From Bryobacterales bacterium (GTDB lineage: Bacteria > Acidobacteriota > Terriglobia > Bryobacterales > Bryobacteraceae): DNA of 64,000 bases. Location of the stretch: NCBI GenBank assembly GCA_016721425.1, contig JADKID010000007.1, positions 124,001 to 188,000 on the forward strand, read 5' to 3'. The notes under the pieces were generated by a model that was not told the DNA's origin, ran no database searches, and was given only the letters and a program-made list of their open reading frames with translations. Position numbers and translations under genes: made by a program. This document shows positions 1 to 8,599 of the stretch, one piece after another. Numbering within the stretch: position 1 is the stretch's first letter; every line of letters starts with the position of its first letter.

Positions 1-1442
1 GTGGACCCGCCCGAGGTCCCCGAGGGCGGATAATTGGTGTCGCCAATCTTCACGCGCACATCCTGCACGCGCAAACCCAACGACTCCGCAGCCACCTGCG
101 CGATGATCGTGCGCGTGCCGGTGCCCAGATCCTGCGAGCCCAACTCCACTTCCACCGTGCCGTCCGGATGGATCGTGACGCGCGCCGTCGAGTCGTGACC
201 CGCGCCGCCCCACGTCCCCGCGCCCACGCCCAATCCGCGCCGGATCGAGCCCTTGCCCGCATCGCCGCGCGGATGCCACAGCTTCGACCACTCCGATAGC
301 TCGGCAGCCTTCTTCAACTGCCGCACATACGTATCCGGCCGCGCTGTCAGGCCCGCGTTCTTGATCAGCAACTCCACCGGATCCATCTTCAGCTTGGCCG
401 CCAGATCCTCCAGCGGTGCGCACGTCAGATAGCACGCCTGCTGATGGTTCGGAGCCCGCCATGCCCGGCTCGGCGCCGTATTGGTGCTCACCGCCGAGTG
501 GCTCTGCCGCCGGTTCGGGATCTTCGTGAACACGTAAGGGATGGGAGGAGATCCGCCGCCGCCGATCCCGCCTGTCGCCCAGCTCTCGCTCTCCCACAAC
601 GTGATGGTGCCATCCTTCTTGGCGCCCACCTTGATGTTGGCGAAGCCTGACGGACGGATGCCGCCGATGACCAACTCAGTCGCACGGTCCAGGAATATCT
701 TCACTGGCCGTCCGCCCGCCTGCTTCGAGAGTTGCGAGCTCTCCAGGCCCCAACGGTCCGGCTGGAACTTCGACCCGAATCCTCCGCCGACGTGATCCTG
801 ATGCACGTGAATGTTCGCCGCCGGCACACTCAACAGCCGCGCCAGGTCGCCCCGGATGCTCGTCACCGATTGCGTCGATGGGTTGAACTCCACCTTGTTG
901 TCCGGCGTCCACTGCACCACGTTGCCATGCGTCTCCAGACAGCAATGCGTCAGCACCGGGATCCCGTAGTACCCCTCGCTCACCACATCGGCCTGCTTGG
1001 CCGCCATCTCCGGATCGCCTTCCACCTGTTCGCCCGCCGGCTTGGCGCGCGTCTTGACCTTCTTCAGATCCGCCTCGCGTACGAAGTGCTCCAGCACGTC
1101 GTACTCCACCTTGACCTTTGCCGCCGCGTCCCGCGCCGCCAGTTCGGTGTTGGCGGCGATGATCGCCACCTCCCACCCGGCCCACTGGATCTCAGTGCCT
1201 GCTGGTGCAATCACGCGCACTGCGGCCACGCCCGGATGCTTCTCGGCCGCACTCGTATCGATCGAGCGCACCTTTGCATGCGCGTGCGGGCTTGTTACCA
1301 ACACAGCGTGCAACATCCCAGGCTTGTTCAGGTCAGAGCTATATTTCGCCCGGCCAGAGGACTTCTCCACGCCGTCCAGACGGCTGAAGCGCTGCCCCAT
1401 CACCTTGCGCTTGCTCATATCGGGCCAGCGGTACTCAGGCAT
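1..1442 (-). CDS. Xanthine dehydrogenase-family molybdopterin-binding subunit (3' end beyond window)
   Basis: Open frame of 480 codons entering from the left edge, so the C-terminus is missing. It starts MPEYRWPDMSKRK and contains VGGGFGSKF and a later QDLGTGTRTIIAQVAAESLG stretch, both typical of the molybdenum-cofactor domain of aldehyde oxidase/xanthine dehydrogenase large subunits. It should bind Mo-molybdopterin cytosine dinucleotide and hydroxylate an aldehyde or N-heterocycle; the substrate cannot be read from the sequence. Its ATG (1440-1442) overlaps the stop of the upstream [2Fe-2S] subunit by 8 nt, so the two are translationally coupled. It has no signal peptide of its own, while the partner has a Tat signal, so export as a pre-folded hetero-oligomer (hitchhiking) is inferred. 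The nearest named relatives would be isoquinoline 1-oxidoreductase-type enzymes. Confidence 0.9.
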   Translation of the reverse strand, partial: MPEYRWPDMSKRKVMGQRFSRLDGVEKSSGRAKYSSDLNKPGMLHAVLVTSPHAHAKVRSIDTSAAEKHPGVAAVRVIAPAGTEIQWAGWEVAIIAANTELAARDAAAKVKVEYDVLEHFVREADLKKVKTRAKPAGEQVEGDPEMAAKQADVVSEGYYGIPVLTHCCLETHGNVVQWTPDNKVEFNPSTQSVTSIRGDLARLLSVPAANIHVHQDHVGGGFGSKFQPDRWGLESSQLSKQAGGRPVKIFLDRATELVIGGIRPSGFANIKVGAKKDGTITLWESESWATGGIGGGGSPPIPYVFTKIPNRRQSHSAVSTNTAPSRAWRAPNHQQACYLTCAPLEDLAAKLKMDPVELLIKNAGLTARPDTYVRQLKKAAELSEWSKLWHPRGDAGKGSIRRGLGVGAGTWGGAGHDSTARVTIHPDGTVEVELGSQDLGTGTRTIIAQVAAESLGLRVQDVRVKIGDTNYPPSGTSGGS

Positions 1443-2085
1443 TGGAGCCTCCCTTCATCATCTTGGCTGCTTCCAGCACGGCCTTGCGGATGCCGACATA
1501 GGTGCCGCAGCGGCACAAGTTGCCGCCCAGTCCGTCCTGCACCTGCTCGTACGTGGGATTGGGATGTGTGTCGAGAAATGCCTTCGATGCCACCACGAAG
1601 CCCGGCGTGCAGTAGCCGCACTGTTGTGCGTCATGCGCCACAAACGCCGTTACCACCGGATGCGCCTTGCCACCCGTGATCGAGAATCCTTCAATGGTCG
1701 TGATCTGCTTGCCCTGGGCGTCAATCGCCAGAATCGAGCATGCATACATCACCTTGCCATTCACCAGGACAGAGCAGGCACCACAACTGCCGCGGTCGCA
1801 GACACGCTTGGCGCCCGTAATGTCGAGTTGACCGCGCAACACGTCCAGCAGCGTTTCACGCGGCTCCACTGTCGCCTTGGTCGCTTTGCCGTTGATGTTC
1901 AGGACGATCGCTACACCAGCCGGACCCATTACGCCCGGTGCTGTCTGCGCCTGTGCGTCGGTGCCGATCAGCGCCGGCGCCACCGCACCGGTAACTCCTA
2001 CGCCCTGCATGAAGCCCCGGCGCGAAAAGCCGGAACCCTTGCCCTTCACTTTGTCCCGTTCCTCGGGATCCTGGAATTGACTCAC
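1435..2085 (-). CDS. Tat-exported [2Fe-2S] subunit of a xanthine dehydrogenase-type enzyme
   Basis: 216 aa. Residues 21-47 form a Tat-type signal (SRRGFMQ then a hydrophobic run to AQA), which is uncommon for cytosolic xanthine dehydrogenases and places the enzyme in the periplasm. The plant-type ferredoxin cluster is Cys96, 101, 104 and 116 (CDRGSCGAC...C); the second, all-helical cluster is CGYC (156, 159) with CRC (191, 193). The protein passes electrons from the molybdenum centre of the overlapping downstream subunit. The start is GTG at 2085, chosen because a purine-rich GGAAGGGG ribosome site lies just upstream. No FAD subunit or membrane cytochrome is visible in the window, so the electron acceptor is unknown. 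Confidence 0.93.
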   Translation of the reverse strand: MSQFQDPEERDKVKGKGSGFSRRGFMQGVGVTGAVAPALIGTDAQAQTAPGVMGPAGVAIVLNINGKATKATVEPRETLLDVLRGQLDITGAKRVCDRGSCGACSVLVNGKVMYACSILAIDAQGKQITTIEGFSITGGKAHPVVTAFVAHDAQQCGYCTPGFVVASKAFLDTHPNPTYEQVQDGLGGNLCRCGTYVGIRKAVLEAAKMMKGGSNA

Positions 2086-2177
2086 AGTTTCAACCCCTTC
2101 CTTTTGACCGCTGGCGCCATTACGCAGCCGCCCAGATCAATCAGATTGTATCCAATCCAGAAGGGGTGGAGGTGTTG

Positions 2178-2363
2178 CTAGGCCGACTTCGGATGCACCT
2201 TCCGAACCCACGCCTCCAACTGCTGCGTCTGCTCCGAGGCCGGACCCTTGCTCTTGGTCTGCTCTTGACTGCCCCGGGTTACCAGCTTCAACAGGCTCTG
2301 TTGAAACTGCATGATCTGCGCCAAGTCTTTGGTCTCGTCTTGCATATCCTGCTTCATCGTCAA
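2178..2363 (-). CDS. Small polar hypothetical protein
   Basis: 61 codons from TTG (2363), or 59 from the in-frame ATG at 2357. GGAGAGGG sits 7 nt before the TTG, which favours it. The product is rich in Gln, Glu and Lys, has no membrane segment, signal or cysteine, and is probably helical. It lies 92 bp upstream of the [2Fe-2S] subunit on the same strand. I recognise no family; it could be a spurious frame, but the ribosome site and polar composition favour a real small protein. Confidence 0.4.
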   Translation of the reverse strand: MTMKQDMQDETKDLAQIMQFQQSLLKLVTRGSQEQTKSKGPASEQTQQLEAWVRKVHPKSA

Positions 2364-2426
2364 GGATCGCCCTCTCCATTAGGGATAGTTTGCGGCCAAG
2401 CTACGAAAATTTCGGTAGAAGAAAAT

Positions 2427-2532
2427 GACTCAAGGGGCGCCTCGGTGGGTTACACGCGATCGCAGAAGACAGGGCGGGAGGAGGGAGTGGAGGAGAAAGA
2501 ACCAGCGGTTGGTGAGGTCTGCCCCTTGAGTC
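2427..2532. repeat. 12-bp perfect inverted repeat with 82-bp interior in a gene-free stretch
   Basis: GACTCAAGGGGC at 2427-2438 is the exact reverse complement of GCCCCTTGAGTC at 2521-2532. It lies in the 2364-2698 gap between the small protein and the TolC-like gene. The interior is purine-rich (gagga/ggagg runs) and unlike the flanking coding DNA. I see no protein frame with coding character in the gap. It could be a small non-autonomous element or the stem of a structured RNA; neither is proven. Confidence 0.45.
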
Positions 2533-2698
2533 TGCCCTGTGAACACACACAAAGACTAAAGCAGGCAGGTGGCCAAACTTCATTGACCTGTTTTCAATAG
2601 TTTACGCCGGCCCGACCTTCCCGTTTCGGCACTTCTTTCCAAAAAGGAACACCTCGCGGGAATTTCCGCGGGCTGCCTGCCAAAAACCCGCCACCCGC

Positions 2699-4630
2699 CT
2701 AGTTCCGTACCGGCTGCACCGGCCGCGAACTCTTCCCGGCCTTCGCATCCGCGATCTCCACCTTATACCGGCTCAGTATCGTCGCCGTCGTCAGATCCAG
2801 CTGAACCCGCGCCCGGCTGTATGCCGCCAACGCCGCCACCTCGCCGGCCTGCGCCTGCGCCATGTCCCGCTGCGTCTGTACCACCTGGAACGCCGTGGAG
2901 GCGCCCAGCGCATACTTCTTGTTCTCCGCGTCCAGCGTCCGCTCCTGCAACGTCCGCTCCTTCAGCGCTGAGAGATACCGCGCCTTGGCCTGGATCACGG
3001 CTATCAGCGAGTTCTGCACGCTCACCCGGATATCATTCATCTGCCGCTGCGCCGCGATCTGCTGCTGCCGCAATGTGATCTGGTCCCGAATGTAGTCCGC
3101 CTGCGCCGTCCGGTTCCGGATCGGAATATTCAGTTGGAACCCTACCGAGTAGTCCGGAAAGTTGCGCCGGAACAACTGCGACAGCGCGTTGCCATAACCG
3201 CCGATGAAGTACGGGTCTGCGTTGCGGATGATCGTGCTCCCTGGCGTATTCCCCACCTCGTTCACCGAGCCCGAAAGCGAGTTGTTCTGGAAGTTCGCGT
3301 TCACATCCAGCGAGGGCCGCAATTGGCTGCGCGAACCCGCGATCCCGATCTTCGTGTTGTCCATTCCAATCTTGGTCTGCTCCAGATCCGGCCTCGACGC
3401 CAGGGCCGTCTCCACCAGTTCCGCCAGCTTGTCCACCTGATCGTTGGCCGGCTGGGTCAGCGTGTCTGTTGGCACAATCCGCGCCTCGGCCAGTGTCGGG
3501 CTCGCTACGCCGGTGCGCGAAAGTGCGTTTTTCAGGATCGTCTCCTGCTGCATCAACGATGTTTCGGAGTTGGTCAGGTCCTGTTGCGCCTGCGCCACGC
3601 GCGCCTCGGCCCGCACAATCTCGATCGGCGCCAGCGTGCCCACTTCCACCTGGATCTTGTTTTCTTCGTAAAACTTCTGCGCCACATCCACGGCCTTCAG
3701 TTTCACCTTCAGATCCTCATTGAAGCTCACCAGATCCCAATATAGATTCACCACGCCCGCCACCGTCGTCATCACCTGCTGCTTGAATGTCAGGTCTGAC
3801 ACCCGGATGTTGTTGCGCGCCACACGGATGTTGCGGTTGTTCACCGCGAATCCAAACCCCTGCAACAGCCTCTGCGTCAGTTGCAGGTTGATGTTCGGAG
3901 ACCAGCTCGGGTTGATGTCGCTGCGTACGTTGTTCGATTTCACCCACGAGTTGTTCCAACCCACACTCGCCGTCGTGCCCGTCAGGAAGGACTGCTGATA
4001 ACCCGTCTGGAAAGACCGGCTGTCAAACAGCAGCGCCGTCGCCCCTGTCGTCACCGTATTGGCCTGCGGTCTGCTGCTGTGCCCCATCGAGCCGCCGAAA
4101 AACAGCGTCGGATCCAGGTTCGGAATCGCCACACCCGTTTGCGTGATCACCGTGCCGCCGCTGGACGCGTCCGCCGTGCCGCTGGTTGTCGCATTGGCGC
4201 TGCCGCGCTCCGTCGTGCCGCCGGTGGCAACCTGCAAAGCCGAGTTCGCCGTCTGCCGCACCGCCGTCGGCACGCCGCGCAGCAATCCGCCCGCCTGCGC
4301 TCTCAATAGATCCACCTGCGCGATCTGCGGCGTGTACCGCGAAAGCTCGATATCCAGATTGTTCTCCAACGCAATCGCGATAGTGTCGTCCAGAGACAGG
4401 TAGATCTTGCCCGCCTTCGTCAACGCTTCCAGACGATTGGAATTGCTGAGATTGACCGGCGCCACCTCCGGCGTCCGGTACGGGCGGCTGAGTGAGCCGA
4501 TGAAACCAGTGCCGCCGGCAACGGGGACGAGCGGCTTGTCGAGACCAACGGCCTGCTGCGCTAGGCCCGCGGGGGCGCTCATCAAGGCCGAGAGTACGAG
4601 GGCGAGAATCGGTTGGGCACGTTTCATCAT
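2699..4630 (-). CDS. TolC-family outer membrane efflux protein
   Basis: About 643 aa with an N-terminal Sec signal (MMKRAQPILALVLSALMSAPAGLAQQ). The mature part has the two-fold repeat of outer-membrane efflux proteins: long alpha-helical segments rich in Gln/Ala/Arg (EENKIQVEVGTLAPIEIVRAEARVAQ; later KYALGASTAFQVVQTQRDMAQAQ) separated by strands such as VGFQLNIPI. It would form the trimeric outer-membrane channel of a tripartite pump or type I exporter, but no inner-membrane pump or adaptor lies next to it. It is longer than E. coli TolC (about 490 aa) because of a Ser/Thr/Gly-rich insert around residues 120-200. Starts are possible at ATG 4630 or 4627, or GTG 4642; none has a clear ribosome site, and I prefer the signal-peptide start. 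Confidence 0.88.
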   Translation of the reverse strand: MMKRAQPILALVLSALMSAPAGLAQQAVGLDKPLVPVAGGTGFIGSLSRPYRTPEVAPVNLSNSNRLEALTKAGKIYLSLDDTIAIALENNLDIELSRYTPQIAQVDLLRAQAGGLLRGVPTAVRQTANSALQVATGGTTERGSANATTSGTADASSGGTVITQTGVAIPNLDPTLFFGGSMGHSSRPQANTVTTGATALLFDSRSFQTGYQQSFLTGTTASVGWNNSWVKSNNVRSDINPSWSPNINLQLTQRLLQGFGFAVNNRNIRVARNNIRVSDLTFKQQVMTTVAGVVNLYWDLVSFNEDLKVKLKAVDVAQKFYEENKIQVEVGTLAPIEIVRAEARVAQAQQDLTNSETSLMQQETILKNALSRTGVASPTLAEARIVPTDTLTQPANDQVDKLAELVETALASRPDLEQTKIGMDNTKIGIAGSRSQLRPSLDVNANFQNNSLSGSVNEVGNTPGSTIIRNADPYFIGGYGNALSQLFRRNFPDYSVGFQLNIPIRNRTAQADYIRDQITLRQQQIAAQRQMNDIRVSVQNSLIAVIQAKARYLSALKERTLQERTLDAENKKYALGASTAFQVVQTQRDMAQAQAGEVAALAAYSRARVQLDLTTATILSRYKVEIADAKAGKSSRPVQPVRN

Positions 4631-4748
4631 GGGAGAGTTCACTACTATCTAGTCGCGGGAAAGACCCCCGACGTTACCGGGAGCCGCATCCAGAATATCG
4701 CAGCAAGTGGTGCCGACGCCGTTGCCGCCTTGTTAGACTATTCGCAAA

Positions 4749-5327
4749 GTGACCTTCACCTCTGATTCCGTCCTCGATCTCTTCCGCCGCACCGGCGCTT
4801 ACCTCACCGGCCATTTCCGCCTTACCAGCGGCCTTCACTCCCCCGAATACCTCCAGTGCGCCAAGGTGCTCCAATACCCGGACCACGCTGAATCCATGGG
4901 CCGCGCCCTCGCCGCCGCCATGAACGTCACCCCCGATGTCGTCGTCTCCCCAGCCATGGGCGGCCTCATCATCGGCCACGAAACCGCGCGCGCCTTTGGC
5001 GTCCGCCACATCTTCACCGAGCGCGATGCCGATCGCAAAATGGTCCTCCGCCGCGGCTTCGCCATCACCCCTGGCGAAAAAGCCGTCGTCATCGAGGACG
5101 TCATCACCACCGGCGGCAGCTCCGTCGAGGTCATCGAACTCCTCCGCCAACTCGGCGCCCAGGTCATCGCCGCCGGCTCCGTCATCGATCGCAGCGGTGG
5201 CAAAGCCGATCTCGGTGTCCCCCGCGCTGCTCTCGCCACCCTCACCGTTACCGCCTACGATCCCGCCCAGTGCCCGCTCTGCGCCCAGGGCCTGCCGGTC
5301 GTCAAACCCGGCTCCCGCCCCGTATGA
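4749..5327 (+). CDS. pyrE: Orotate phosphoribosyltransferase
   Basis: 192 aa, normal length for the family. It transfers phosphoribose from PRPP to orotate to give OMP in pyrimidine synthesis, in the cytosol. The PRPP loop VVIEDVITTGGSS is at about residues 113-125, and the RTGAYLTGHFRLTSGLHSPEY start (residues 14-34) is typical of PyrE. The start codon is GTG at 4749, with a TAGACT box 9 nt upstream and no strong Shine-Dalgarno. The TGA stop overlaps the ATG of truA (ATGA), so the two are coupled. The gene diverges from the TolC-like gene across about 118 bp. Confidence 0.95.
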   Translation: MTFTSDSVLDLFRRTGAYLTGHFRLTSGLHSPEYLQCAKVLQYPDHAESMGRALAAAMNVTPDVVVSPAMGGLIIGHETARAFGVRHIFTERDADRKMVLRRGFAITPGEKAVVIEDVITTGGSSVEVIELLRQLGAQVIAAGSVIDRSGGKADLGVPRAALATLTVTAYDPAQCPLCAQGLPVVKPGSRPV

Positions 5328-6070
5328 GACGCATCCGTCTCACCGTCGCCTATGACGGGACGGAGTTTCACGGCTGGCAGATCCAGCCCGGCCAGGAGAC
5401 CGTCCAGGGCTGGCTCGCCCGCGTGGCCTCGGGTCTCGAAGGCGCCCACGTCGATCTCCAGGGCAGCGGCCGCACCGATGCCGGCGTCCACGCCGTCGGC
5501 CAGGTGGCCGCCCTTTCCATCCGCAATCCCATCCCCGTCGATAACTTCGTCCGCGCCATGAACCGCCTGCTCCCCACCTCCATCCGCATCATGGACGCCT
5601 GCGAAGTGCATCCCCACTTTCACCCCCGCTTCGATGCCCTCCGCAAGACCTACGAGTACCGCATCTACCGCGCCGCCGTCTGCCCCCCCATGCGCCGCCT
5701 CTACGTCTGCCACCATCCCTATCCCCTCGACGAGGCGATGATGCAGGAATGTGCCGCCCTCATCGAGGGCGAACACGATTTCTCCGCCTTTGCCGCCGCC
5801 GATGAAAAGGATGACCTCGGCCGTTCCAAAGTCCGCCGCATCTTCTCCTCCCGCTACCGCCGCGAAGGCGACGAGCTCGTCTATGAGGTCTGCGGCAGCG
5901 GATTTCTCAAGCACATGGTGCGCTTTCTGGCGGGTACCCTGTTAGAGACGGGCAAGGGCAACCTCTCCCCCGCCGCCATCCGCGCCCGCCTGCAACCGGA
6001 CTTTCCCGATAAGGCCGGGCCGTCCCTGCCTTCCTGCGGTTTGTGTCTGATGAAAGTGGAGTACGACTGA
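5324..6070 (+). CDS. truA: tRNA pseudouridine(38-40) synthase
   Basis: 248 aa. It isomerises uridines 38-40 in the tRNA anticodon arm. The catalytic aspartate is Asp52 in the motif GSGRTDAGVHA; YDGTEFHGWQ at the N-terminus and the FLKHMVRFLAGTL block near the C-terminus are family hallmarks. The frame is open upstream, but the ATG at 5324, overlapping the pyrE stop, gives the conserved start MRRIRLTVAYDGT. Its own stop overlaps the next gene's ATG (TGATG at 6068-6072). Confidence 0.96.
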   Translation: MRRIRLTVAYDGTEFHGWQIQPGQETVQGWLARVASGLEGAHVDLQGSGRTDAGVHAVGQVAALSIRNPIPVDNFVRAMNRLLPTSIRIMDACEVHPHFHPRFDALRKTYEYRIYRAAVCPPMRRLYVCHHPYPLDEAMMQECAALIEGEHDFSAFAAADEKDDLGRSKVRRIFSSRYRREGDELVYEVCGSGFLKHMVRFLAGTLLETGKGNLSPAAIRARLQPDFPDKAGPSLPSCGLCLMKVEYD

Positions 6071-7011
6071 TGAAACAAAAACTCGCCGCCTTGTTCCTCT
6101 GCCTGGCGCTGGCCGCCGCCGCCGCGCCCCCAGTCCCGGTGATCTTCGATACCGACATGGGCAACGATATTGACGACGCCCTCGCCCTCGCCATGCTCCA
6201 CGGTCTGGAATCGCGCGGCGAGATCCGCCTCGCCGCCGTCACGCTCACCAAGGACAATCCCTGGGCGGGCCGCTACGTCAGCGCCGTCAACACGTTCTAC
6301 GGACGGGAGCGGATCCCCATCGGCCTCGTCAACAACGGTGTCACCAAGGACGAAGGCAACTACAACCGCGTGGCCATCGACGCCGGGCGCCACAAGTGGA
6401 CGGACACGAAACAGGAGGCCGTCGCTCTCCTCAAGGCCGTCCTCGCTCGTGAGGCCGATCACAGCGTCATCGTCATCCAGGTGGGCTTCTCCACCAATCT
6501 CGCCCGCCTCCTCGCCGAGCCCGGCGGCAAAGACCTCATCGCCAAAAAGGTCAAGCTGCTCTCTCTCATGGCCGGAGATTTTACGAACAAAGGCCCCGAG
6601 TATAACGTCAAGGAGGATATAGCCGCCTGCCAGAAACTGGCGGCCGAATGGCCAACGCCGGCGGTCTGGAGCGGCTTTGAGGTCGGGCGCACCATCAAGT
6701 TCCCGGCCCGGTCGATTGAACAGGATTTCGGCTGGGCGCCCAAGAGCCCGGTGGTGGATGGCTATAAGGCATATATGAAGTTCCCCTACGATCGCGAAAC
6801 CTGGGACCTCACCTCCGTCCTTTACGCCCTGCGGCCCGATCGCGGCTACTTCGATCTCTCCGCCCCCGGCAACGTCATCGTCGATGCCAAGGGCTTCACC
6901 AAGCACGTTCCCGCGCCCGGCGGCCTCCATCGCTATCTGATGGTCAACGAGGTCCAGCGCGCCCGAATCCTCGAATCCATGATCTGGCTGGCCTCGCAGC
7001 CGGCCCACTAA
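6070..7011 (+). CDS. Secreted nucleoside hydrolase (inosine/uridine-preferring family)
   Basis: 313 aa. A hydrophobic Sec signal (MKQKLAALFLCLALAAAAA) leads straight into the calcium-binding DTDMGNDIDD motif (Asp27, 29, 33, 35, 36) that defines this fold. The enzyme would cleave the N-glycosidic bond of nucleosides outside the cytoplasm, for nucleobase or ribose scavenging. It overlaps the truA stop (TGATG). Coupling to pyrE-truA gives a loose pyrimidine/nucleoside theme. Exported members are often annotated as hypothetical nucleoside hydrolases with unproven substrate. Confidence 0.88.
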   Translation: MKQKLAALFLCLALAAAAAPPVPVIFDTDMGNDIDDALALAMLHGLESRGEIRLAAVTLTKDNPWAGRYVSAVNTFYGRERIPIGLVNNGVTKDEGNYNRVAIDAGRHKWTDTKQEAVALLKAVLAREADHSVIVIQVGFSTNLARLLAEPGGKDLIAKKVKLLSLMAGDFTNKGPEYNVKEDIAACQKLAAEWPTPAVWSGFEVGRTIKFPARSIEQDFGWAPKSPVVDGYKAYMKFPYDRETWDLTSVLYALRPDRGYFDLSAPGNVIVDAKGFTKHVPAPGGLHRYLMVNEVQRARILESMIWLASQPAH

Positions 7012-7046
7012 CGGCGCCATGTTAGCCTGAGAGGGTACCCAAACCG

Positions 7047-7466
7047 ATGAGCGAAAAAGTATTGAGCCCCTATCCGCCCCTGCCACCCATCGCCAAGTGG
7101 CTGCCCGTCGTCGCCCTGGCCTGGTTCGTCCCCGGCGGCGGCCATTTTCTGCTGAAAAAGACCTATCGCGGGGCAATCCTCTGCGGCTGCACCGTCATCA
7201 TGTTCCTGCTGGGCCTCACCATGCGCGGCTACATGTTTGAGCCCACCACCGGAGACCTGCTCACCACCATCATCTACGTGGGCGGCTTCATCGCCAATGT
7301 CTCCAACGGCGTACTCTACATCATCGCCCGCATGTTCGGCTACAGCCAGCCTGACATAGCCGGCCACACAGTGGACTACGGAACAAAGTTCCTGGTGGCC
7401 GCCGGCCTGTTCAACATCCTGGCCGTTGTGGACGCCTTTGAAATCGCCGCTGGACGGAAGGACTAG
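7047..7466 (+). CDS. Small integral membrane protein (DUF6677-like)
   Basis: 139 aa with four predicted hydrophobic segments (about 17-34, 44-64, 74-94, 110-130) and a GGGHF turn after the first. GAGAGGG lies about 11 nt before the ATG. The layout and the FVPGGGHFLLKK motif resemble a small acidobacterial membrane family that I recall as DUF6677; this is memory of the family, not a search. It is followed after 6 nt by another small membrane gene, so the two probably form one unit. Confidence 0.7.
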   Translation: MSEKVLSPYPPLPPIAKWLPVVALAWFVPGGGHFLLKKTYRGAILCGCTVIMFLLGLTMRGYMFEPTTGDLLTTIIYVGGFIANVSNGVLYIIARMFGYSQPDIAGHTVDYGTKFLVAAGLFNILAVVDAFEIAAGRKD

Positions 7467-7472
7467 CTCACC

Positions 7473-7655
7473 GTGAAGATCAATCTCTCCCATTTTGAAG
7501 CGACCCTGCTATTCGCGCTCTTCACCAGCGCAGTCCTCGGCGTAGTCACCAAGAAAACCGACGCCGAACGCCTCAAGTACGGCCTCACCTCCTTCGGCTG
7601 GTTCGCCGCCACCGTCTTCGGCCTAGGCTGGCTCATGTACTTCGGCCACCGCTAA
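7473..7655 (+). CDS. Small membrane protein, 60 aa
   Basis: GTG start at 7473, 6 nt after the preceding membrane gene. There are two hydrophobic stretches (about 9-26 and 38-56) around a charged KKTDAERLKYG loop. No family recognised. Its TAA stop codon (7653-7655) is the first three bases of a 34-bp repeat that recurs at the end of the acid phosphatase gene. Confidence 0.6.
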   Translation: MKINLSHFEATLLFALFTSAVLGVVTKKTDAERLKYGLTSFGWFAATVFGLGWLMYFGHR

Positions 7656-7686
7656 TTCGGGGACGGTCTACTCAATTCCCAATTAA
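7653..7686. repeat. 34-bp repeat, copy 1 (REP-like)
   Basis: Identical over 34 bp to 8453-8486, in the same orientation. The unit is an imperfect hairpin: AATTCGGG near one end pairs with CCCAATT near the other, with one bulged C. It begins on the stop codon of the 60-aa membrane gene. The sequence style (AATT-CGGGGACGGTCTACT) resembles REP-type palindromes mobilised by Y1/RAYT transposases, but no transposase is in the window. Confidence 0.85.
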
Positions 7687-7706
7687 CCGTCTGCTAGCCT
7701 GGACAG

Positions 7707-8486
7707 ATGTACCTGCGGCTGTACCTGCCCTCGCTTCTGCTCGCCACCACGCTCGCCCACGCCCAGCAAACGTCCACTCCGGCCAGCCGGCTGACTCAGG
7801 CGCTGGAGGGCAAAACGCCCGCTGGCTATCTGGCTGGCCAGCCGCCCATCGACATTGTGAAGCTCCTACCGCCGCCGCCCGCCCATGACTCCCCGCTGGA
7901 AATCGCCGACCGCGCTGTCTACGCCGCCGCCGCCCTCGGCATCGATGGACCCGCCTGGAAAGCCGCCCAGACCCAGCTCACCCCGCCCAATATCCAGTTC
8001 ATGGAGACGCTCTCCGCCGCCATTGGCGTAAAGGTCTCGCCGCAAACCACGCCAGCCACCATCAAGCTCCTCTACCGCCTCCTGGCCGATTTCGTGCCCA
8101 CCATGAACGCCGCCAAGGATGCCCACAAGCGCCCCCGCCCCTTCACCACCGACAACGGCCGCGCCTGCGATCCCCTCGTCGCCCAGGGTCGCGCGAGCCT
8201 GATGGGCACGTCTTACCCCAGCGGCCATTCGGGCTTGGGTTGGCTGTGGGCACTCGTCCTGAGCGATGCCGCACCCGCGAAGAAGGAACCCCTCCGTGCC
8301 TGGGGCATCGAAGTCGGCCAGCACCGCCTCGATTGCCGCGTCCACTGGGCCAGCGACGTCGCCGCCGGTCGCATCCTAGCCATCGCCGTCTACGACCGCG
8401 TCGCCGCCACCCCCGCCTACCGCGAAGACGTCAAGGCCGCCGCCGCCGAGATTAATTCGGGGACGGTCTACTCAATTCCCAATTAA
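7707..8486 (+). CDS. Periplasmic class A (PAP2-fold) acid phosphatase
   Basis: 259 aa with a Sec signal ending near AHAQ (residues 17-20). The three-part phosphatase signature is complete: K137-x6-R144-P145, PSGH at 171-174, and R207-x5-H213-x3-D217. It should hydrolyse phosphomonoesters in the periplasm, like PhoN/PhoC enzymes. The start ATG follows a TAGCCT box by 6 nt without a Shine-Dalgarno. The last 11 residues and the stop codon are encoded by the second copy of a 34-bp repeat, so the native C-terminus was probably replaced by repeat insertion. Confidence 0.9.
   Translation: MYLRLYLPSLLLATTLAHAQQTSTPASRLTQALEGKTPAGYLAGQPPIDIVKLLPPPPAHDSPLEIADRAVYAAAALGIDGPAWKAAQTQLTPPNIQFMETLSAAIGVKVSPQTTPATIKLLYRLLADFVPTMNAAKDAHKRPRPFTTDNGRACDPLVAQGRASLMGTSYPSGHSGLGWLWALVLSDAAPAKKEPLRAWGIEVGQHRLDCRVHWASDVAAGRILAIAVYDRVAATPAYREDVKAAAAEINSGTVYSIPN
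8453..8486. repeat. 34-bp repeat, copy 2 (REP-like, inside a gene end)
   Basis: Exact copy of 7653-7686, 800 bp away in the same orientation. It is read in frame as the C-terminal NSGTVYSIPN and the TAA stop of the acid phosphatase. The pair therefore brackets the phosphatase gene precisely. Confidence 0.85.
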
Positions 8487-8599
8487 TCCGCCTCCAACCG
8501 CCCCCCTTTCGCGCCACCTCGCATATTTTCTACTCTGCTCCGGAAGTGATTCACACACCTATTTTCACCGTATTTCCAACAACATAGCCCCCGCGCCTC

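Noticed and set aside
676..1185. Minus-strand frame of 169 codons
   Set aside because: Lies in the wrong frame of the molybdenum-hydroxylase large subunit, which reads through with family motifs.
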